This document shows, in pieces, positions 8,778 through 18,132 of a DNA stretch of 64,000 nt (the first letter of the stretch is position 1; each line of letters starts with the position of its first letter). This stretch comes from DATCYX01 sp963714425 (GTDB taxonomy: Bacteria > Chloroflexota > Anaerolineae > Anaerolineales > UBA4823): NCBI GenBank assembly GCA_963714425.1, contig CAVQOI010000009.1:124001-188000 (forward strand), in the 5' to 3' direction. A program made the position numbers and the translations under genes. The notes below the pieces were generated by a model. That model searched no databases. It was not told where the DNA came from and saw only the letters and a program-made list of their open reading frames with translations.

Positions 8778-8812
8778 GTGAGGTTCCCTGCTTTTGCTTA
8801 GCAGCGCCTCAC
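8778..8812 (+). repeat. Interrupted hairpin in the 8669-8937 gap
   Basis: GTGAGG (8778-8783) pairs with CCTCAC (8807-8812), and CTGCT (8788-8792) with AGCAG (8800-8804) inside it. There is no T tract, so a processing or attenuation site is more likely than a terminator. Nothing else is visible in this 269-bp gap. Confidence 0.4.
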
Positions 8813-8937
8813 ATTGAAATATTCACGGGAGTTCGCTTATCAGTCCAAGCCGTGAACCAAATTTGATGATTCATGGCGATCAATCAGATTAAGTCTACAG
8901 GCAGCAATAACCAGGTGTAAAGCTGGAGGAGAAAGGC

Positions 8938-10101
8938 ATGAAAACTCTCAACGTTGCTATATTTGGCACGAAATTCATGGGCAAGGCGCACAGCAATGCC
9001 TGGCTTAACTCGCCGCGTTTTTTCGACATGCCGATCAAGCCGGTGCTTAAAGTAGCCTGTGGTCAGGATGAAGCAAGCACACGCACGTTTGCCGAACGCT
9101 GGGGGTGGGAGGAGGCAGCAACCGATTGGCGAAAGGTAGTCGATCGGGAGGATATTGACATTATCGATATTTCTACACCGACCTACCTGCACTACGACAT
9201 GGCTGTTGCAGCTGCACAGGCTGGAAAACACATCTTTTGTGAAAAGCCATTTGCAATCACCGTGGATGAATCTAAAAAAATGTATGAGGCAGCCAAAACA
9301 GCGGGCATTGTCCACTACCTGAACCACAATTACCGCCGCACCCCGGCAGTGCGCCTGGCTAAACGCTTGCTGGACGAGGGCAAGATCGGGCGTATCTTCC
9401 ACTGGCGCGGCACATACTTGCAAGACTGGATCGTTGATCCAGACTTCCCTCTCACCTGGCACCTGCGCGCCGACCGGGCTGGTGGAGGCCCACACTACGA
9501 TCTTAACTCTCACAGTGTAGATCTGGCACGCTACTTGATTGGAGAGATTAAGGCCGTCACTGCGATGACAACGACCTTCATCAAGGAGCGCCCGTTACCT
9601 GGCGCCGGCGCCGCCACCTTTACCGCTGGAGGGGGAGGCAGCACTGGGATGGGAACGGTTACTGTCGATGATGCCGCCTTTATGCTGGCTGAGTTTGAGA
9701 ATGGTGCAATCGGCTCTTTCGAGGCAACTCGATTTGCTCCTGGTCGTAAGAATTATAACTACTTCGAGATTTACGGCAGCAAGGGCAGTATCGTTTTCAA
9801 CCTGGAACGCATGAACGAACTGCAATTCTTCCAACGGGATGACCCCGCCTATGCACAGGGTTTTAGGACCATCTTGGTGACCGAGGGAGGTCAGCACGAT
9901 TATATATCAGCCTGGTGGCCACCAGGTCATATGATCGGCTACGAACACGAATTCCACCATGCTGTCGTGGATTTCATCCAGGCAATTGCGGATGGCAAGC
10001 AGATAGAGCCGAACTTCTATGATGGATTGCGCGAGATTGAAATCTTGACCGCTGGACTGAAGTCTGCTGCCAGCGGATTGAAGATGGAAACAAAGGGCTG
10101 A
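8938..10101 (+). CDS. Gfo/Idh/MocA-family oxidoreductase
   Basis: This is a 387-residue NAD(P)-dependent sugar or polyol dehydrogenase. The N-terminal Rossmann fold starts with LNVAIFGTKFMGKAHSNAW, and the family motif CEKPFAI lies about a third of the way in. The C-terminal alpha/beta domain contains RADRAGGGPHYDLNSHSVDLARYL, with the usual catalytic D and H, then GAIGSFEATRFAPGRKNYNYFEIYG. GGAGGAG precedes the ATG. It sits between two IolE-like barrels, as inositol and sugar-acid dehydrogenases often do, so oxidation of a cyclic polyol or aldose is likely. A glycine/alanine-rich insert (residues about 220-235) may be a flexible loop. Confidence 0.88.
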   Translation: MKTLNVAIFGTKFMGKAHSNAWLNSPRFFDMPIKPVLKVACGQDEASTRTFAERWGWEEAATDWRKVVDREDIDIIDISTPTYLHYDMAVAAAQAGKHIFCEKPFAITVDESKKMYEAAKTAGIVHYLNHNYRRTPAVRLAKRLLDEGKIGRIFHWRGTYLQDWIVDPDFPLTWHLRADRAGGGPHYDLNSHSVDLARYLIGEIKAVTAMTTTFIKERPLPGAGAATFTAGGGGSTGMGTVTVDDAAFMLAEFENGAIGSFEATRFAPGRKNYNYFEIYGSKGSIVFNLERMNELQFFQRDDPAYAQGFRTILVTEGGQHDYISAWWPPGHMIGYEHEFHHAVVDFIQAIADGKQIEPNFYDGLREIEILTAGLKSAASGLKMETKG

Positions 10102-10160
10102 GCTCATTCCCTCTCGGGAAGGTTTGGGGACGAACTCACTTGCGTCCCAATCACCTGACG

Positions 10161-10178
10161 GCTCCGTATATGCGGAGC
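10161..10178 (+). repeat. Small perfect hairpin upstream of the next gene
   Basis: GCTCCG (10161-10166) and CGGAGC (10173-10178) flank a six-base loop, about 22 bp before the start at 10201. It is short and could occur by chance. Confidence 0.25.
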
Positions 10179-10200
10179 AAACTCGCTTAGAGGCGTGCGA

Positions 10201-11058
10201 ATGCGATTTGGAGCAAATACTTTCATTTGGGAGTCGCCTTTCTCGACAGAGCAGCATCTTGGCTTATTGAGCAAGGTGCGCCATTTAGAGTTCGATCTCA
10301 TTGAGGTGGCAGTCGAAGACCCCGCCTTGATCGACGTGCATGCATTAAAGCAAGCATTGAGCGACAACGGCCTTGGAGTGATCACCTGTGGAGTATTTGG
10401 TCCGGACCGAAACTTGAGCAGCCTAGATGCGAAAGAGCGTCAGGCAAGCGCCGATTACCTGCACTGGATGATCGATGCAGCTGCAGAGCTCGGCTCGCCT
10501 GTTGTATGTGGTCCAATGTACTCAGCCGTGGGAAAAGCTCATCTAGATGATCCCACTTTGCGTCAAAAGGAGTGGGACTTGGCTGTGGAGGGTTTGCAAA
10601 GTGTGTGCAGCTATGCTGCTGGGAACAGTGTGCGACTGGCACTTGAACCCCTCAATCGATTTGAGACCGATATGGTCAATATCGTTGATCAGGGCTGGCA
10701 AATGATTCAGGATGTTGGCGCAGAAAACCTGGGCTTTCACTTAGACACATTCCATATGCATCTGGAAGAAAAGGACTCTGCTGCAGCCGTGCGCAAAGCT
10801 GGCAAACGCCTCTTCCACCTGCACGCCTGTGAAAATGATCGCGGCATTCCCGGCACTGGTCAGGTGGCTTGGCAGGCGATTTTCTCTGCACTTCAAGAAA
10901 TCGGATACACTTGGGACATCGTGATTGAATCTTTCACGCCAAAAGTCAAGTCAATTGCCCGAGCGGTGTCTATCTGGCGGGAAATAGCCCCCGATCAAGA
11001 TACTCTGGCGCGGCAAGGTTTATCATTTTTGCACCAGCTCACCGACAGTAGACATTAG
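10201..11058 (+). CDS. IolE-like TIM-barrel sugar isomerase/epimerase
   Basis: These 285 residues form a xylose-isomerase-like TIM barrel resembling D-tagatose/D-psicose 3-epimerases: MRFGANTFIWESPFS at the N-terminus, RLALEPLNRFETDMVN (metal-binding E), LGFHLDTFHMHLEEKD (D and H), LFHLHACENDRGIPGTGQVAW and WDIVIESFTP (final E). The ATG at 10201 was chosen over a GTG at 10195 because AGAGG lies seven bases before it. The HLHACENDRG.PG.G segment is typical of ketose 3-epimerases, so that activity is the best guess. Confidence 0.87.
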   Translation: MRFGANTFIWESPFSTEQHLGLLSKVRHLEFDLIEVAVEDPALIDVHALKQALSDNGLGVITCGVFGPDRNLSSLDAKERQASADYLHWMIDAAAELGSPVVCGPMYSAVGKAHLDDPTLRQKEWDLAVEGLQSVCSYAAGNSVRLALEPLNRFETDMVNIVDQGWQMIQDVGAENLGFHLDTFHMHLEEKDSAAAVRKAGKRLFHLHACENDRGIPGTGQVAWQAIFSALQEIGYTWDIVIESFTPKVKSIARAVSIWREIAPDQDTLARQGLSFLHQLTDSRH

Positions 11059-11094
11059 CCATCGAAAAAACCGCATGAACATATTTATTTATCT

Positions 11095-12696
11095 ATGACC
11101 GAGCAATCTATCACTCAATCCAGCCCTCCAGCATCACCAGCCTCCGATGACATGCGCGAGCCATTACTGGAAGTGCGCAACATTACTAAACGCTTCCCCG
11201 GTGTGGTAGCTTTGAATGATGTCTCTGTGAAATTCCTTCCAGGTGAAGTCCACGCTGTTGTTGGGGAGAATGGCGCCGGTAAATCCACTCTGATGAAGAT
11301 CATGGCTGGGGCATACAAATCCGACGAAGGCGACATTATCCTTCAAGGGAAGAAAGTAGTATTTGCACACCCGGTCGAAGCTCAGAAAATGGGTGTGAGT
11401 ATCATGTACCAGGAGTTTAACCTGCTGCCCGAGAGGACGGTTGCTCAGAACATTTTTCTCGGACGTGAACCATCGAAGTTTGGCGTGATTAACATTAACC
11501 AGATGAATTCTAACGCTGAAGCTGTCTTGAAAGAGATGGGTGTAGACACTCTCATTGACCCTACAGCGTTGGTGAGCTCGCTCTCGGTGGCAGAACAGCA
11601 ACTAGTTGAGATCGCAAAAGCCATCTCCTTCGAATCCAAGGTCTTGATTATGGATGAGCCTACAGCAGCGCTGACAAGTGTTGAAGTGCAGATGCTGGAT
11701 GAGCTCATCAGCCGGCTCAAGGCAACCGGCATTTCGGTAATTTTTATCTCACACCGCCTTGGAGAGGTATTCTCGCTGGCTGATAAAATCACGGTTCTCA
11801 AGGATGGGCTCCTCGTAGATACAGTCCATAAAAAGAGTGTTATAGCTTCAGACATTGTGCATATGATGGTCGGTAGAGAGCTCGACCACTACTTCCCCCC
11901 TTTGGGAGCGCCTGAAGATTTTGGCGAAACCGTCTTGAAAGTCAAGGATGCTTCCAATGATTTCCTTAAGGACATCTCCTTTGAGTTGCGAAAGGGTGAG
12001 GTCCTCGGTGTCGCTGGCCTACAAGGATCAGGACGTACGGAAGTGGCTCAGGCTATATTTGGTGTGGTGCCATTCAAAACAGGTACCGTTGAACTACGCG
12101 GAAGAGCCACTAGAATTAAAGCCCCTTCTCAAGCAATTAAGCAGAAGATAGGTTTTGTAACTGAAGATAGAAAAACTGAGGGAGTGTTTCCCAAACAGCC
12201 AATTCGCGACAACATGCTAATTACCGTACGCTCATTACAAGCAATCCTGGGGCGAATCACAAATAATGGTACTCCAAAATCCAGGAACCTTGTGCCTACG
12301 CTAGGGAAACAGGTCGATGTGCGCGTTGATACGTATGACAAAGAGTTGCAATTCTTGAGTGGTGGAAACCAACAAAAAGTTGTCCTGGCAAAATGGCTGG
12401 CTTCAAATGCCGATATTTTTATATTTGATGAACCAACCCGGGGTATTGATGTCGAAGCTAAAGCAAGCATCCACGATATGATCCGGGACCTCACCAAGCG
12501 CGGCATCGCGGTTTTGATGATCTCTTCGGAGCTTCCTGAAATCATCGGCATGAGCGACCGGATATTGGTGATGTGGGATGGCAATATTGCAGGAGTGCTT
12601 CCAGCCAACTCGTCCGAAGCTGAAATTATGTTTGTGGCAACCGATCCAAAAATCACCAATCCATCACATGCACTCGCTGATGCAGGGAAGGAGTAG
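11095..12696 (+). CDS. RbsA/MglA-type sugar ABC importer ATPase
   Basis: This 533-residue double ATPase has NBD1 with Walker A VVGENGAGKST, signature SLSVAEQQLVEIAKA and Walker B VLIMDEPTAAL, and NBD2 with GLQGSGRTEVAQAI, LSGGNQQKVVLAKWL and IFIFDEPTRGIDV. Its length and end match standard RbsA proteins, so unlike the paralogue at 2190 it carries no extra domain. It starts the transport part of the catabolic locus and is followed immediately by two permeases and a lipoprotein. No clear Shine-Dalgarno sequence precedes the ATG, so the exact start is uncertain; a later ATG at 11152 is possible. Confidence 0.93.
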   Translation: MTEQSITQSSPPASPASDDMREPLLEVRNITKRFPGVVALNDVSVKFLPGEVHAVVGENGAGKSTLMKIMAGAYKSDEGDIILQGKKVVFAHPVEAQKMGVSIMYQEFNLLPERTVAQNIFLGREPSKFGVININQMNSNAEAVLKEMGVDTLIDPTALVSSLSVAEQQLVEIAKAISFESKVLIMDEPTAALTSVEVQMLDELISRLKATGISVIFISHRLGEVFSLADKITVLKDGLLVDTVHKKSVIASDIVHMMVGRELDHYFPPLGAPEDFGETVLKVKDASNDFLKDISFELRKGEVLGVAGLQGSGRTEVAQAIFGVVPFKTGTVELRGRATRIKAPSQAIKQKIGFVTEDRKTEGVFPKQPIRDNMLITVRSLQAILGRITNNGTPKSRNLVPTLGKQVDVRVDTYDKELQFLSGGNQQKVVLAKWLASNADIFIFDEPTRGIDVEAKASIHDMIRDLTKRGIAVLMISSELPEIIGMSDRILVMWDGNIAGVLPANSSEAEIMFVATDPKITNPSHALADAGKE

Positions 12697-12700
12697 TGTG

Positions 12701-13696
12701 ATGACGACATCGAGTATCCCTACCAACAAATTCTTGCGATCAATTCGCTCCGTTCGAATCCCGCCGGTTTTTTATTTCTTGATCCTGGTATTTGTCGGAT
12801 CAGCTATTCTGGATCAGATGTTCGCGGATGGACAAATGCTCTCAAATCCGACCATCATGACAAACATTGTCATCCGATCCGTAGCATTGGGCATTGTGGC
12901 AGTAGGACAGACATTTGTGATCATCGGGGCGTCGATAGATCTCTCAGTAGCCTACTTGATCAGTATTACTGCCGTATTATCCTCATTCTTGATGAGTGGC
13001 GATCCGTCACGAGTGCCGATGACTGTCGCACTCGTTATTGTGATCGGGGCAGTTGTAGGATTGGTGAATGGCTTGGTCATCACGAAACTCGGGGTCAATG
13101 CATTCATTGCGACTCTGGGGATGGGACTGATTCTCAAAGGCATGATTAATGCATCATTTGCAAATTTTTCAGGCGAAGTCCCCCGTAGTTTTGAAACCTT
13201 TGGCTATGGAACTGTCGGACCGATCCCAATTTCAATCATCATCCTGCTTTGTGTGGTCCTGGTAGGCTGGTTCATCCTTGCCCGAACTAATTTCGGCTCG
13301 CATTTATATGGGGTTGGAGGAAATATTGAAGTTGCTCGCCTATCAGGCCTACGGACTGACCGTATATTGATCATCGCGCACGTGCTTTGCAGCATCACTG
13401 CTGTTTTGACGGGTTTGTTTGTAGTCAGCAGGCTTAGATCGGGTGCTCCATGGATTGGACCTGATGGCGTTTACGACCTGGAATCTGTCGCCACAACCGT
13501 GATCGGGGGCACAGCGCTTTCAGGCGGTCGCGGGGGTGTCTGGGGTACATTGGCGGGGGTATTGATCTTCGGTGTCCTCGATACTGCATTCAACCAATTA
13601 GGTGTCAACACCTTCTTAAAGGCAGTAATTCGCGGCGCAATTGTCATCCTGGCAGTTGCAAGTTATACAATCCGTTCTAAACGCGAAGCTGCATAA
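12701..13696 (+). CDS. RbsC-type sugar ABC permease 1
   Basis: This is a 331-residue membrane protein of the ribose-type permease family. Recognisable parts are GASIDLSVAYLISITAVL near residue 80, the cytoplasmic coupling loop YGVGGNIEVARLSGLRTDRI, and SVATTVIGGTALSGGRGGVWGTLAG near the C-terminus. The frame is open upstream into the ATPase gene, but the ATG at 12701, four bases after the ATPase stop and preceded by GGGAAGGAG, is the natural start. It probably pairs with the next permease as a heterodimer. Confidence 0.93.
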   Translation: MTTSSIPTNKFLRSIRSVRIPPVFYFLILVFVGSAILDQMFADGQMLSNPTIMTNIVIRSVALGIVAVGQTFVIIGASIDLSVAYLISITAVLSSFLMSGDPSRVPMTVALVIVIGAVVGLVNGLVITKLGVNAFIATLGMGLILKGMINASFANFSGEVPRSFETFGYGTVGPIPISIIILLCVVLVGWFILARTNFGSHLYGVGGNIEVARLSGLRTDRILIIAHVLCSITAVLTGLFVVSRLRSGAPWIGPDGVYDLESVATTVIGGTALSGGRGGVWGTLAGVLIFGVLDTAFNQLGVNTFLKAVIRGAIVILAVASYTIRSKREAA

Positions 13697-13710
13697 CAGG
13701 AGATGAGCGC

Positions 13711-14715
13711 ATGACACCCACAGCAGTCGGTTCCCGATCACAGAGTAGCCAACTCTTGAGTAGATTCTTTGTGTTAATTAAGAGAATACCGCCAGTTTAT
13801 CCAACTTTTTTCCTGATATACATCATTGTCGGTGCACTCAATCAAAACTACACCACATTCGATGGGATATTTCAATTTCTCAGGCGATCATCGCCAACAG
13901 CGATCTTAGCTGTCGGCCAGATGTTTGTTCTGGCATCGGGAGGCTTCGATCTCTCAGTAGGCTCTTTGATTTCCCTGGTTCTATTTGGAAGCTCGATTCT
14001 GATCAGCAATGATCCTGCGAACGCAGCGAAAACGATCATGATTGTAATGGGCATCGGGGTCGTGGTCGGGTTAGTGAATGGGTTTACGGTCAGTGTTCTC
14101 AAAGTTCCCTCGTTTATCGTCACACTAGGTATGCTTCTGCTCTTAAGGGGAATGGCCTTGTATTGGGTTGGAGGAGCTCCGAAGGGCTATTTTACGGATA
14201 ATTTTCGAGTTTTTGGGCGAGGGTATATCGAAAATGTACCCATATTTGGTCGTTTCCCCATTGCGCTGATCATTCTTATTGTCCTCTTCCTGATCTCCTA
14301 CTATCTTTTCCATAAGAGCAACCTGGGTAAGCAGATTCTTGCCATCGGGGATAATTCTACAGCCAGCCAACTTTCGGGTGTTAATGTCCGTCTGGTAAGA
14401 ATCATTGCATTTGTATTCTCATCTGTATTAGCGGTGATTGCAGGCATTTTGATCGGAGGAGCGGGTGGAATTTCGCAAACAGCTGGTGCTGGGTTGGAAA
14501 TGCAGGCGGTCTCTGCCGCTGTCATTGGAGGCACACTTCTCCTTGGCGGTAAAGGGTCTGTACCGAATGCGATCTTTGGAGCCTTTACACTTGAAGCGCT
14601 GTTCAATTTGCTCAATCTTCTCGGTCTACCCAAACCATACAAAGATGCTGTCCAAGGCTTGATCATCATCGGTGCTGTGGCTTATGCTGCACTGAGCACC
14701 CGCCGGAAGCGATAA
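13711..14715 (+). CDS. RbsC-type sugar ABC permease 2
   Basis: This 334-residue polytopic membrane protein is in the same family as its upstream neighbour, with ASGGFDLSVGSLISL, the coupling loop AIGDNSTASQLSGVNVRLV and AVSAAVIGGTLLLGGKGSVPNAIFGA. The gap to permease 1 is only 14 bp and includes a purine-rich ribosome-binding site (ACAGGAG). Two non-identical permeases in series suggest a heterodimeric channel, unlike the single-permease importer at 4294. Confidence 0.93.
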   Translation: MTPTAVGSRSQSSQLLSRFFVLIKRIPPVYPTFFLIYIIVGALNQNYTTFDGIFQFLRRSSPTAILAVGQMFVLASGGFDLSVGSLISLVLFGSSILISNDPANAAKTIMIVMGIGVVVGLVNGFTVSVLKVPSFIVTLGMLLLLRGMALYWVGGAPKGYFTDNFRVFGRGYIENVPIFGRFPIALIILIVLFLISYYLFHKSNLGKQILAIGDNSTASQLSGVNVRLVRIIAFVFSSVLAVIAGILIGGAGGISQTAGAGLEMQAVSAAVIGGTLLLGGKGSVPNAIFGAFTLEALFNLLNLLGLPKPYKDAVQGLIIIGAVAYAALSTRRKR

Positions 14716-14880
14716 CCGAGCCACAAGATTGATCCTGGTTTGTTCCGAAACCTTTATGCACTCTTGATTGGGAAATACCCACAAAGGAGGTGGTTAATCA
14801 ATCAAACATAAAAGAATGCTCTCGAGCAGATCGTAACACTTCAATATCCACGCATTTACTATTTCGGAGGAGTAAAGAAA

Positions 14881-16158
14881 ATGAAAAAAAGTATGTTTGT
14901 AGTATCGATACTTATTGCTCTGGCGATGTTGCTTGGAGCTTGCGCTCCCGCCGTACCAGCGACCGAAGCCCCAGCAGCGCCTGAAGTAACAGAAGCACCT
15001 GAAGTTGAAGCTCCTGCGAACGCAGGTCTGCAAATGGAAGCCGCCAAAGTAGCGCCTCAATACTTTGTCCAGGAAGAATTCGATGAGTCTCTGGCTCTGA
15101 TGAAGCAAGAGCCCTTGAATCCGGATGCGCCCATCTACCTGCAGTACCTCATCGACAATCCTGTAGACACGACGCAGTACAAGAAAGATCCGCCTTACAA
15201 CATCTGCTTCTCGAACGCGGGCGTCAACAACCCCTGGCGTGTGACTGGTTACGTCACGATGCGCGAGCAGGTTGAGCAGCTGCGCGAGGAAGGCTTGATC
15301 AAGAACTTCTACCATGTCGATGCCCAGGGTAAAGACGAGAAACAAATCGCAGACATTGAGGACCTGATCGCGACCGAAGGAAAGTGCGACCTGCTGATCG
15401 TCTCCCCGAACACCACTGAAGCTTTGACCCCCGCCGTCGAAAAAGCCTGCGAGGTTTTGCCCGTTGTCGTGTTTGACCGCGGTGTTCGCACTGACTGCCC
15501 GGTTGTCTTCGAAAAGACCATTGGTGGTTATGCCTTCGGTATCTCTGGTGCTCAATTTATCCTTGACAACCTACCTGATGGCGGCAATGTACTCGCCTTC
15601 CGCATTCTCCCGGGTGTGGACGTGCTTGAGCAGCGCTGGGGTGCTGCCAAGGCGATCTTCGAGAATGCAGAGAATATCAATGTCGTCGGTGTTGAGTTCG
15701 ATGACTACGATAGCATCAAAACCAACACCCTTGTTCGAGACTATCTCGATCGCTTTGGAACCATCGATGCAATCTGGATGGACGCCGGTGGCGTTGCTGT
15801 TGCTGCTCTCGAAGCATTCCAGGATGCTGGTCAGCCATTCCCTGTGATGGTTGGCGAAGACCAGAATGACTACCTGAAATTCTGGAAAGATAATAGCCTG
15901 ACCGCGATCGCCCCGACCTTCCCCACTTTCCAGTGGCGGACCGCAGTGTTGGCATCTGTCATGATTCTCCAGGGCGAGCCTGTACAGCACAGGTGGGTCT
16001 TGCCCCAACCGGAGATCACTTCGGCTAATCTGGACGAATACTACAAGCCCGAAATGCCACCTCTGTATTACGCTCTGAGTGGCGCTGAGGACATGCAGAA
16101 CTGGCCGGATGTTTGGATGGCTCTGGATACCACCAAGTACGTTGACGTCCTTCCATAA
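14881..16158 (+). CDS. Sugar ABC importer substrate-binding lipoprotein
   Basis: The 425 residues start with a lipoprotein signal peptide: positive MKKS, hydrophobic core, then lipobox LLGAC with the lipidated Cys at residue 21. A low-complexity Ala/Pro/Thr/Glu tether (about residues 22-48) follows, of a kind common in Chloroflexota binding proteins. The mature part is a type-1 periplasmic binding fold with YNICFSNAGVNNPWRV, CDLLIVSPNTTEAL, VVFDRGVRTDCPV, GAQFILDNLPDGGNV and IDAIWMDAGGVAVAALEAFQDAG. Its last position after the ATPase and permeases, the GGAGGAG ribosome-binding site, and the hairpin after it suggest high expression. Its sequence is quite different from the tandem binding protein at position 1, so a different sugar is likely. 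Confidence 0.93.
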   Translation: MKKSMFVVSILIALAMLLGACAPAVPATEAPAAPEVTEAPEVEAPANAGLQMEAAKVAPQYFVQEEFDESLALMKQEPLNPDAPIYLQYLIDNPVDTTQYKKDPPYNICFSNAGVNNPWRVTGYVTMREQVEQLREEGLIKNFYHVDAQGKDEKQIADIEDLIATEGKCDLLIVSPNTTEALTPAVEKACEVLPVVVFDRGVRTDCPVVFEKTIGGYAFGISGAQFILDNLPDGGNVLAFRILPGVDVLEQRWGAAKAIFENAENINVVGVEFDDYDSIKTNTLVRDYLDRFGTIDAIWMDAGGVAVAALEAFQDAGQPFPVMVGEDQNDYLKFWKDNSLTAIAPTFPTFQWRTAVLASVMILQGEPVQHRWVLPQPEITSANLDEYYKPEMPPLYYALSGAEDMQNWPDVWMALDTTKYVDVLP

Positions 16159-16198
16159 GTCATCTGCTGGCATCTGCAATAGCTATGTAATATGAGTC

Positions 16199-16231
16199 GG
16201 GCCCGCTCAGAAACCGGGCGGGCCCTTTCTC
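16199..16231 (+). terminator. Intrinsic terminator or attenuator after the binding protein
   Basis: GGGCCCGC (16199-16206) pairs perfectly with GCGGGCCC (16218-16225) across an 11-base loop, followed by TTTCTC. It ends the transport operon, but the next gene starts 38 bp later with no obvious promoter, so read-through probably occurs. Confidence 0.75.
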
Positions 16232-16268
16232 ATCACCAGAGGATTCCACGAAAGGGAGTTAGATAGCC

Positions 16269-17147
16269 ATGATTGAGATCGGTTTCCATACAGATGCATT
16301 CAATAGCAGCTATTGGAACTTTGAAAAGTGCCTGCAGTGGGCACAGAATAACGATGTCCATTACATCGAGTGCGGCACCATCGATGGGGTGAGCTGGCTA
16401 CACGGTTTAGGCTATCAACCGCATGTCTCGTTGACCGAAGATCCGTTAGCGCTGCGCGAGAAGATGGAAAGCTATGGCGTCAGGTTTTCACAGCTAGATG
16501 CGGCCTATCCTATCTCATTGCCCGAAGCAGCCTCTCTAGGACTAACTTACATTCTTAATTCGATACGCTGGGCTTATTTAGTCGGCTGCGATCATATCGA
16601 CACTACTGACCACATGTTTAGACCTCAGGGACTGACAGATGAACAAGCCCTGGAGATGATGAAGAATATTTACGGCAGTATCCTGGAGGCTGCAGAACGC
16701 TACAGGATGATCATTAATATCGAGCCACACGGTTATTACACTACCAAACCAGAGTTTATGGAACGTATGCTCGCCTTCCACGAATCACCTTATTTACGCA
16801 TGAACATGGATACTGGCAACACCTACATCGCCGGGCAGGATCCTGTGGCTTTCCTGCAGCGCTTTAAACACAAAGTCAGCCACGTACATGTAAAAGATGT
16901 CAGCCAGTCTCTTGCCGCTTCGCTGCGCGGCGAACTGACCGGCATTGCTGTTAGCTCGGTAGCGATTGGTGATGGTGTCAATGTAGAGAATATCCGAAAA
17001 TGCTTCGATATCCTGGCGGAGATGAATTACGCTGGCGTCGTCAGCATCGAATGTGAAGGACAGGGTGGCCCGATGATCGAGCGCAGCCTGGCATTTGTTC
17101 GAGAGCTTGTCAAGGACGCGAACCAGCGCATGGCGAACAAATCTTAA
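16269..17147 (+). CDS. IolE-like TIM-barrel sugar isomerase/epimerase
   Basis: This 292-residue xylose-isomerase-like TIM barrel starts MIEIGFHTDAFNSSYWNFE. Probable metal-binding segments are INIEPHGYYTTKPEF, RMNMDTGNTYIAG, HVHVKDVSQSLAASLRGE and VVSIECEGQGG. AAAGGGAG precedes the start. The HVHVKDV segment followed by a polar loop, and then GVAIGDG-like text, resembles the next gene, so the pair probably arose by duplication. It may act on successive or alternative intermediates of the same sugar pathway. Confidence 0.85.
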   Translation: MIEIGFHTDAFNSSYWNFEKCLQWAQNNDVHYIECGTIDGVSWLHGLGYQPHVSLTEDPLALREKMESYGVRFSQLDAAYPISLPEAASLGLTYILNSIRWAYLVGCDHIDTTDHMFRPQGLTDEQALEMMKNIYGSILEAAERYRMIINIEPHGYYTTKPEFMERMLAFHESPYLRMNMDTGNTYIAGQDPVAFLQRFKHKVSHVHVKDVSQSLAASLRGELTGIAVSSVAIGDGVNVENIRKCFDILAEMNYAGVVSIECEGQGGPMIERSLAFVRELVKDANQRMANKS

Positions 17148-17228
17148 TGAAAAGATTGAGCAATCCTATGAGACTTGCTCGCATCCTACTGTCCATTTTT
17201 CGTTTATTTCATTGAGGAGAGAGTTACA

Positions 17229-18053
17229 ATGGCGATTAAATTAGGCATCAACATGGAATTTGTCCGCCATCACGATAAACCGTTCGACTGGGGAGTGGCT
17301 AAAGCTGCTGAGATTGGGTACGAGTACATAGAGCCCATGGTGCATTTGGGAAGGGAATTGCTCAGCGAAGCTCGCTATTTCCACTCGGTATCCATGTACG
17401 ATGATCCTTTGTGGGTGCGCGACCTGTGCGACAAAAACAAGATCAAGCTATCAGGGCTTTCCTCACATACACCTCTGTGCAAGCCGGAGATCAGCGTTGA
17501 GTACTTGAAGATGGCAATCCGCTGGGCTGCACACGCGGGTGCTCCTGTCGTCAACACTGATGAAGGTCCTAAACCAATATGGACATCTCGCGAGATGGAC
17601 TTCAGCTTAATGAAGTACACCCTCACCGAAGCAGCCATGGTGGCTGAGCGCCACGGCATTAAAATTGGGCTGGAGCCTCACCAGCAGTACAGCAAGACCC
17701 CCGATGGCCTCGATGAAATCTACAATCTGGTTAAATCGCCAGCTATTGGCATCAACTACGACACTGGTAACAGCTATCTAGCGGGCGGGTCTGACCCGTA
17801 CGAATGGCTGGAGCGCGTAAAGACACGCCTGGTCCATTTGCATGCCAAAGACATCAGCATGGAGCAAGGCGAATCCGAGCGTGGCAAGGTGACCGGGACG
17901 CCAGTCGGTTGCGCCTGTGGCGATGGGGTGGTTGATTGGAAACGGGTCATAAATATTCTCAAAGACCTCCCCGGCGATATCGTCTTTAGTGTAGAGTGCG
18001 GTACTGTACCACAAGCAATTAGCAGCTTCGAGTATTTATCGAAATTGATCTAA
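17229..18053 (+). CDS. IolE-like TIM-barrel sugar isomerase/epimerase
   Basis: A 274-residue barrel related to its neighbour: IGLEPHQQYSKTPDGLDEI, GINYDTGNSYLAGG, HLHAKDISMEQGESERGKVTG and IVFSVECGTV carry the expected Glu, Asp, His and Glu ligands. The loop after the HLHAKD motif, ending TPVGCACGDGVVDW, matches the equivalent loop in the gene before it and is longer than in the first two barrels. The frame extends upstream to 17175, but the ATG at 17229 is preceded by GAGGAGAG and starts the conserved beta strand, so it was chosen. Confidence 0.85.
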   Translation: MAIKLGINMEFVRHHDKPFDWGVAKAAEIGYEYIEPMVHLGRELLSEARYFHSVSMYDDPLWVRDLCDKNKIKLSGLSSHTPLCKPEISVEYLKMAIRWAAHAGAPVVNTDEGPKPIWTSREMDFSLMKYTLTEAAMVAERHGIKIGLEPHQQYSKTPDGLDEIYNLVKSPAIGINYDTGNSYLAGGSDPYEWLERVKTRLVHLHAKDISMEQGESERGKVTGTPVGCACGDGVVDWKRVINILKDLPGDIVFSVECGTVPQAISSFEYLSKLI

Positions 18054-18077
18054 ACGACATAAGGCACCTCTCCTATG

Positions 18078-18096
18078 AAGCGGCAATCCGCCGCTT
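18078..18096 (+). repeat. Perfect hairpin upstream of the kinase promoter
   Basis: AAGCGGC (18078-18084) and GCCGCTT (18090-18096) flank a five-base loop. Flanking GCACCTCTCC and GGAGAGTGC extend it imperfectly. There is no T tract. It probably marks the end of the transcript from the TIM-barrel genes. Confidence 0.45.
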
Positions 18097-18132
18097 ATCG
18101 TTGAAGCGTCTGGGAGAGTGCTCTAGGTAACA

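Noticed and set aside
12578..12700. N-terminal extension of permease 1
   Set aside because: It lies inside the ATPase gene; the ATG at 12701 has a good ribosome-binding site just after the ATPase stop.
12752..12765. GTTCGAATCCCGCC, resembling a tRNA T-arm
   Set aside because: It lies inside the permease gene and no acceptor stem, anticodon arm or D-arm pairs around it.
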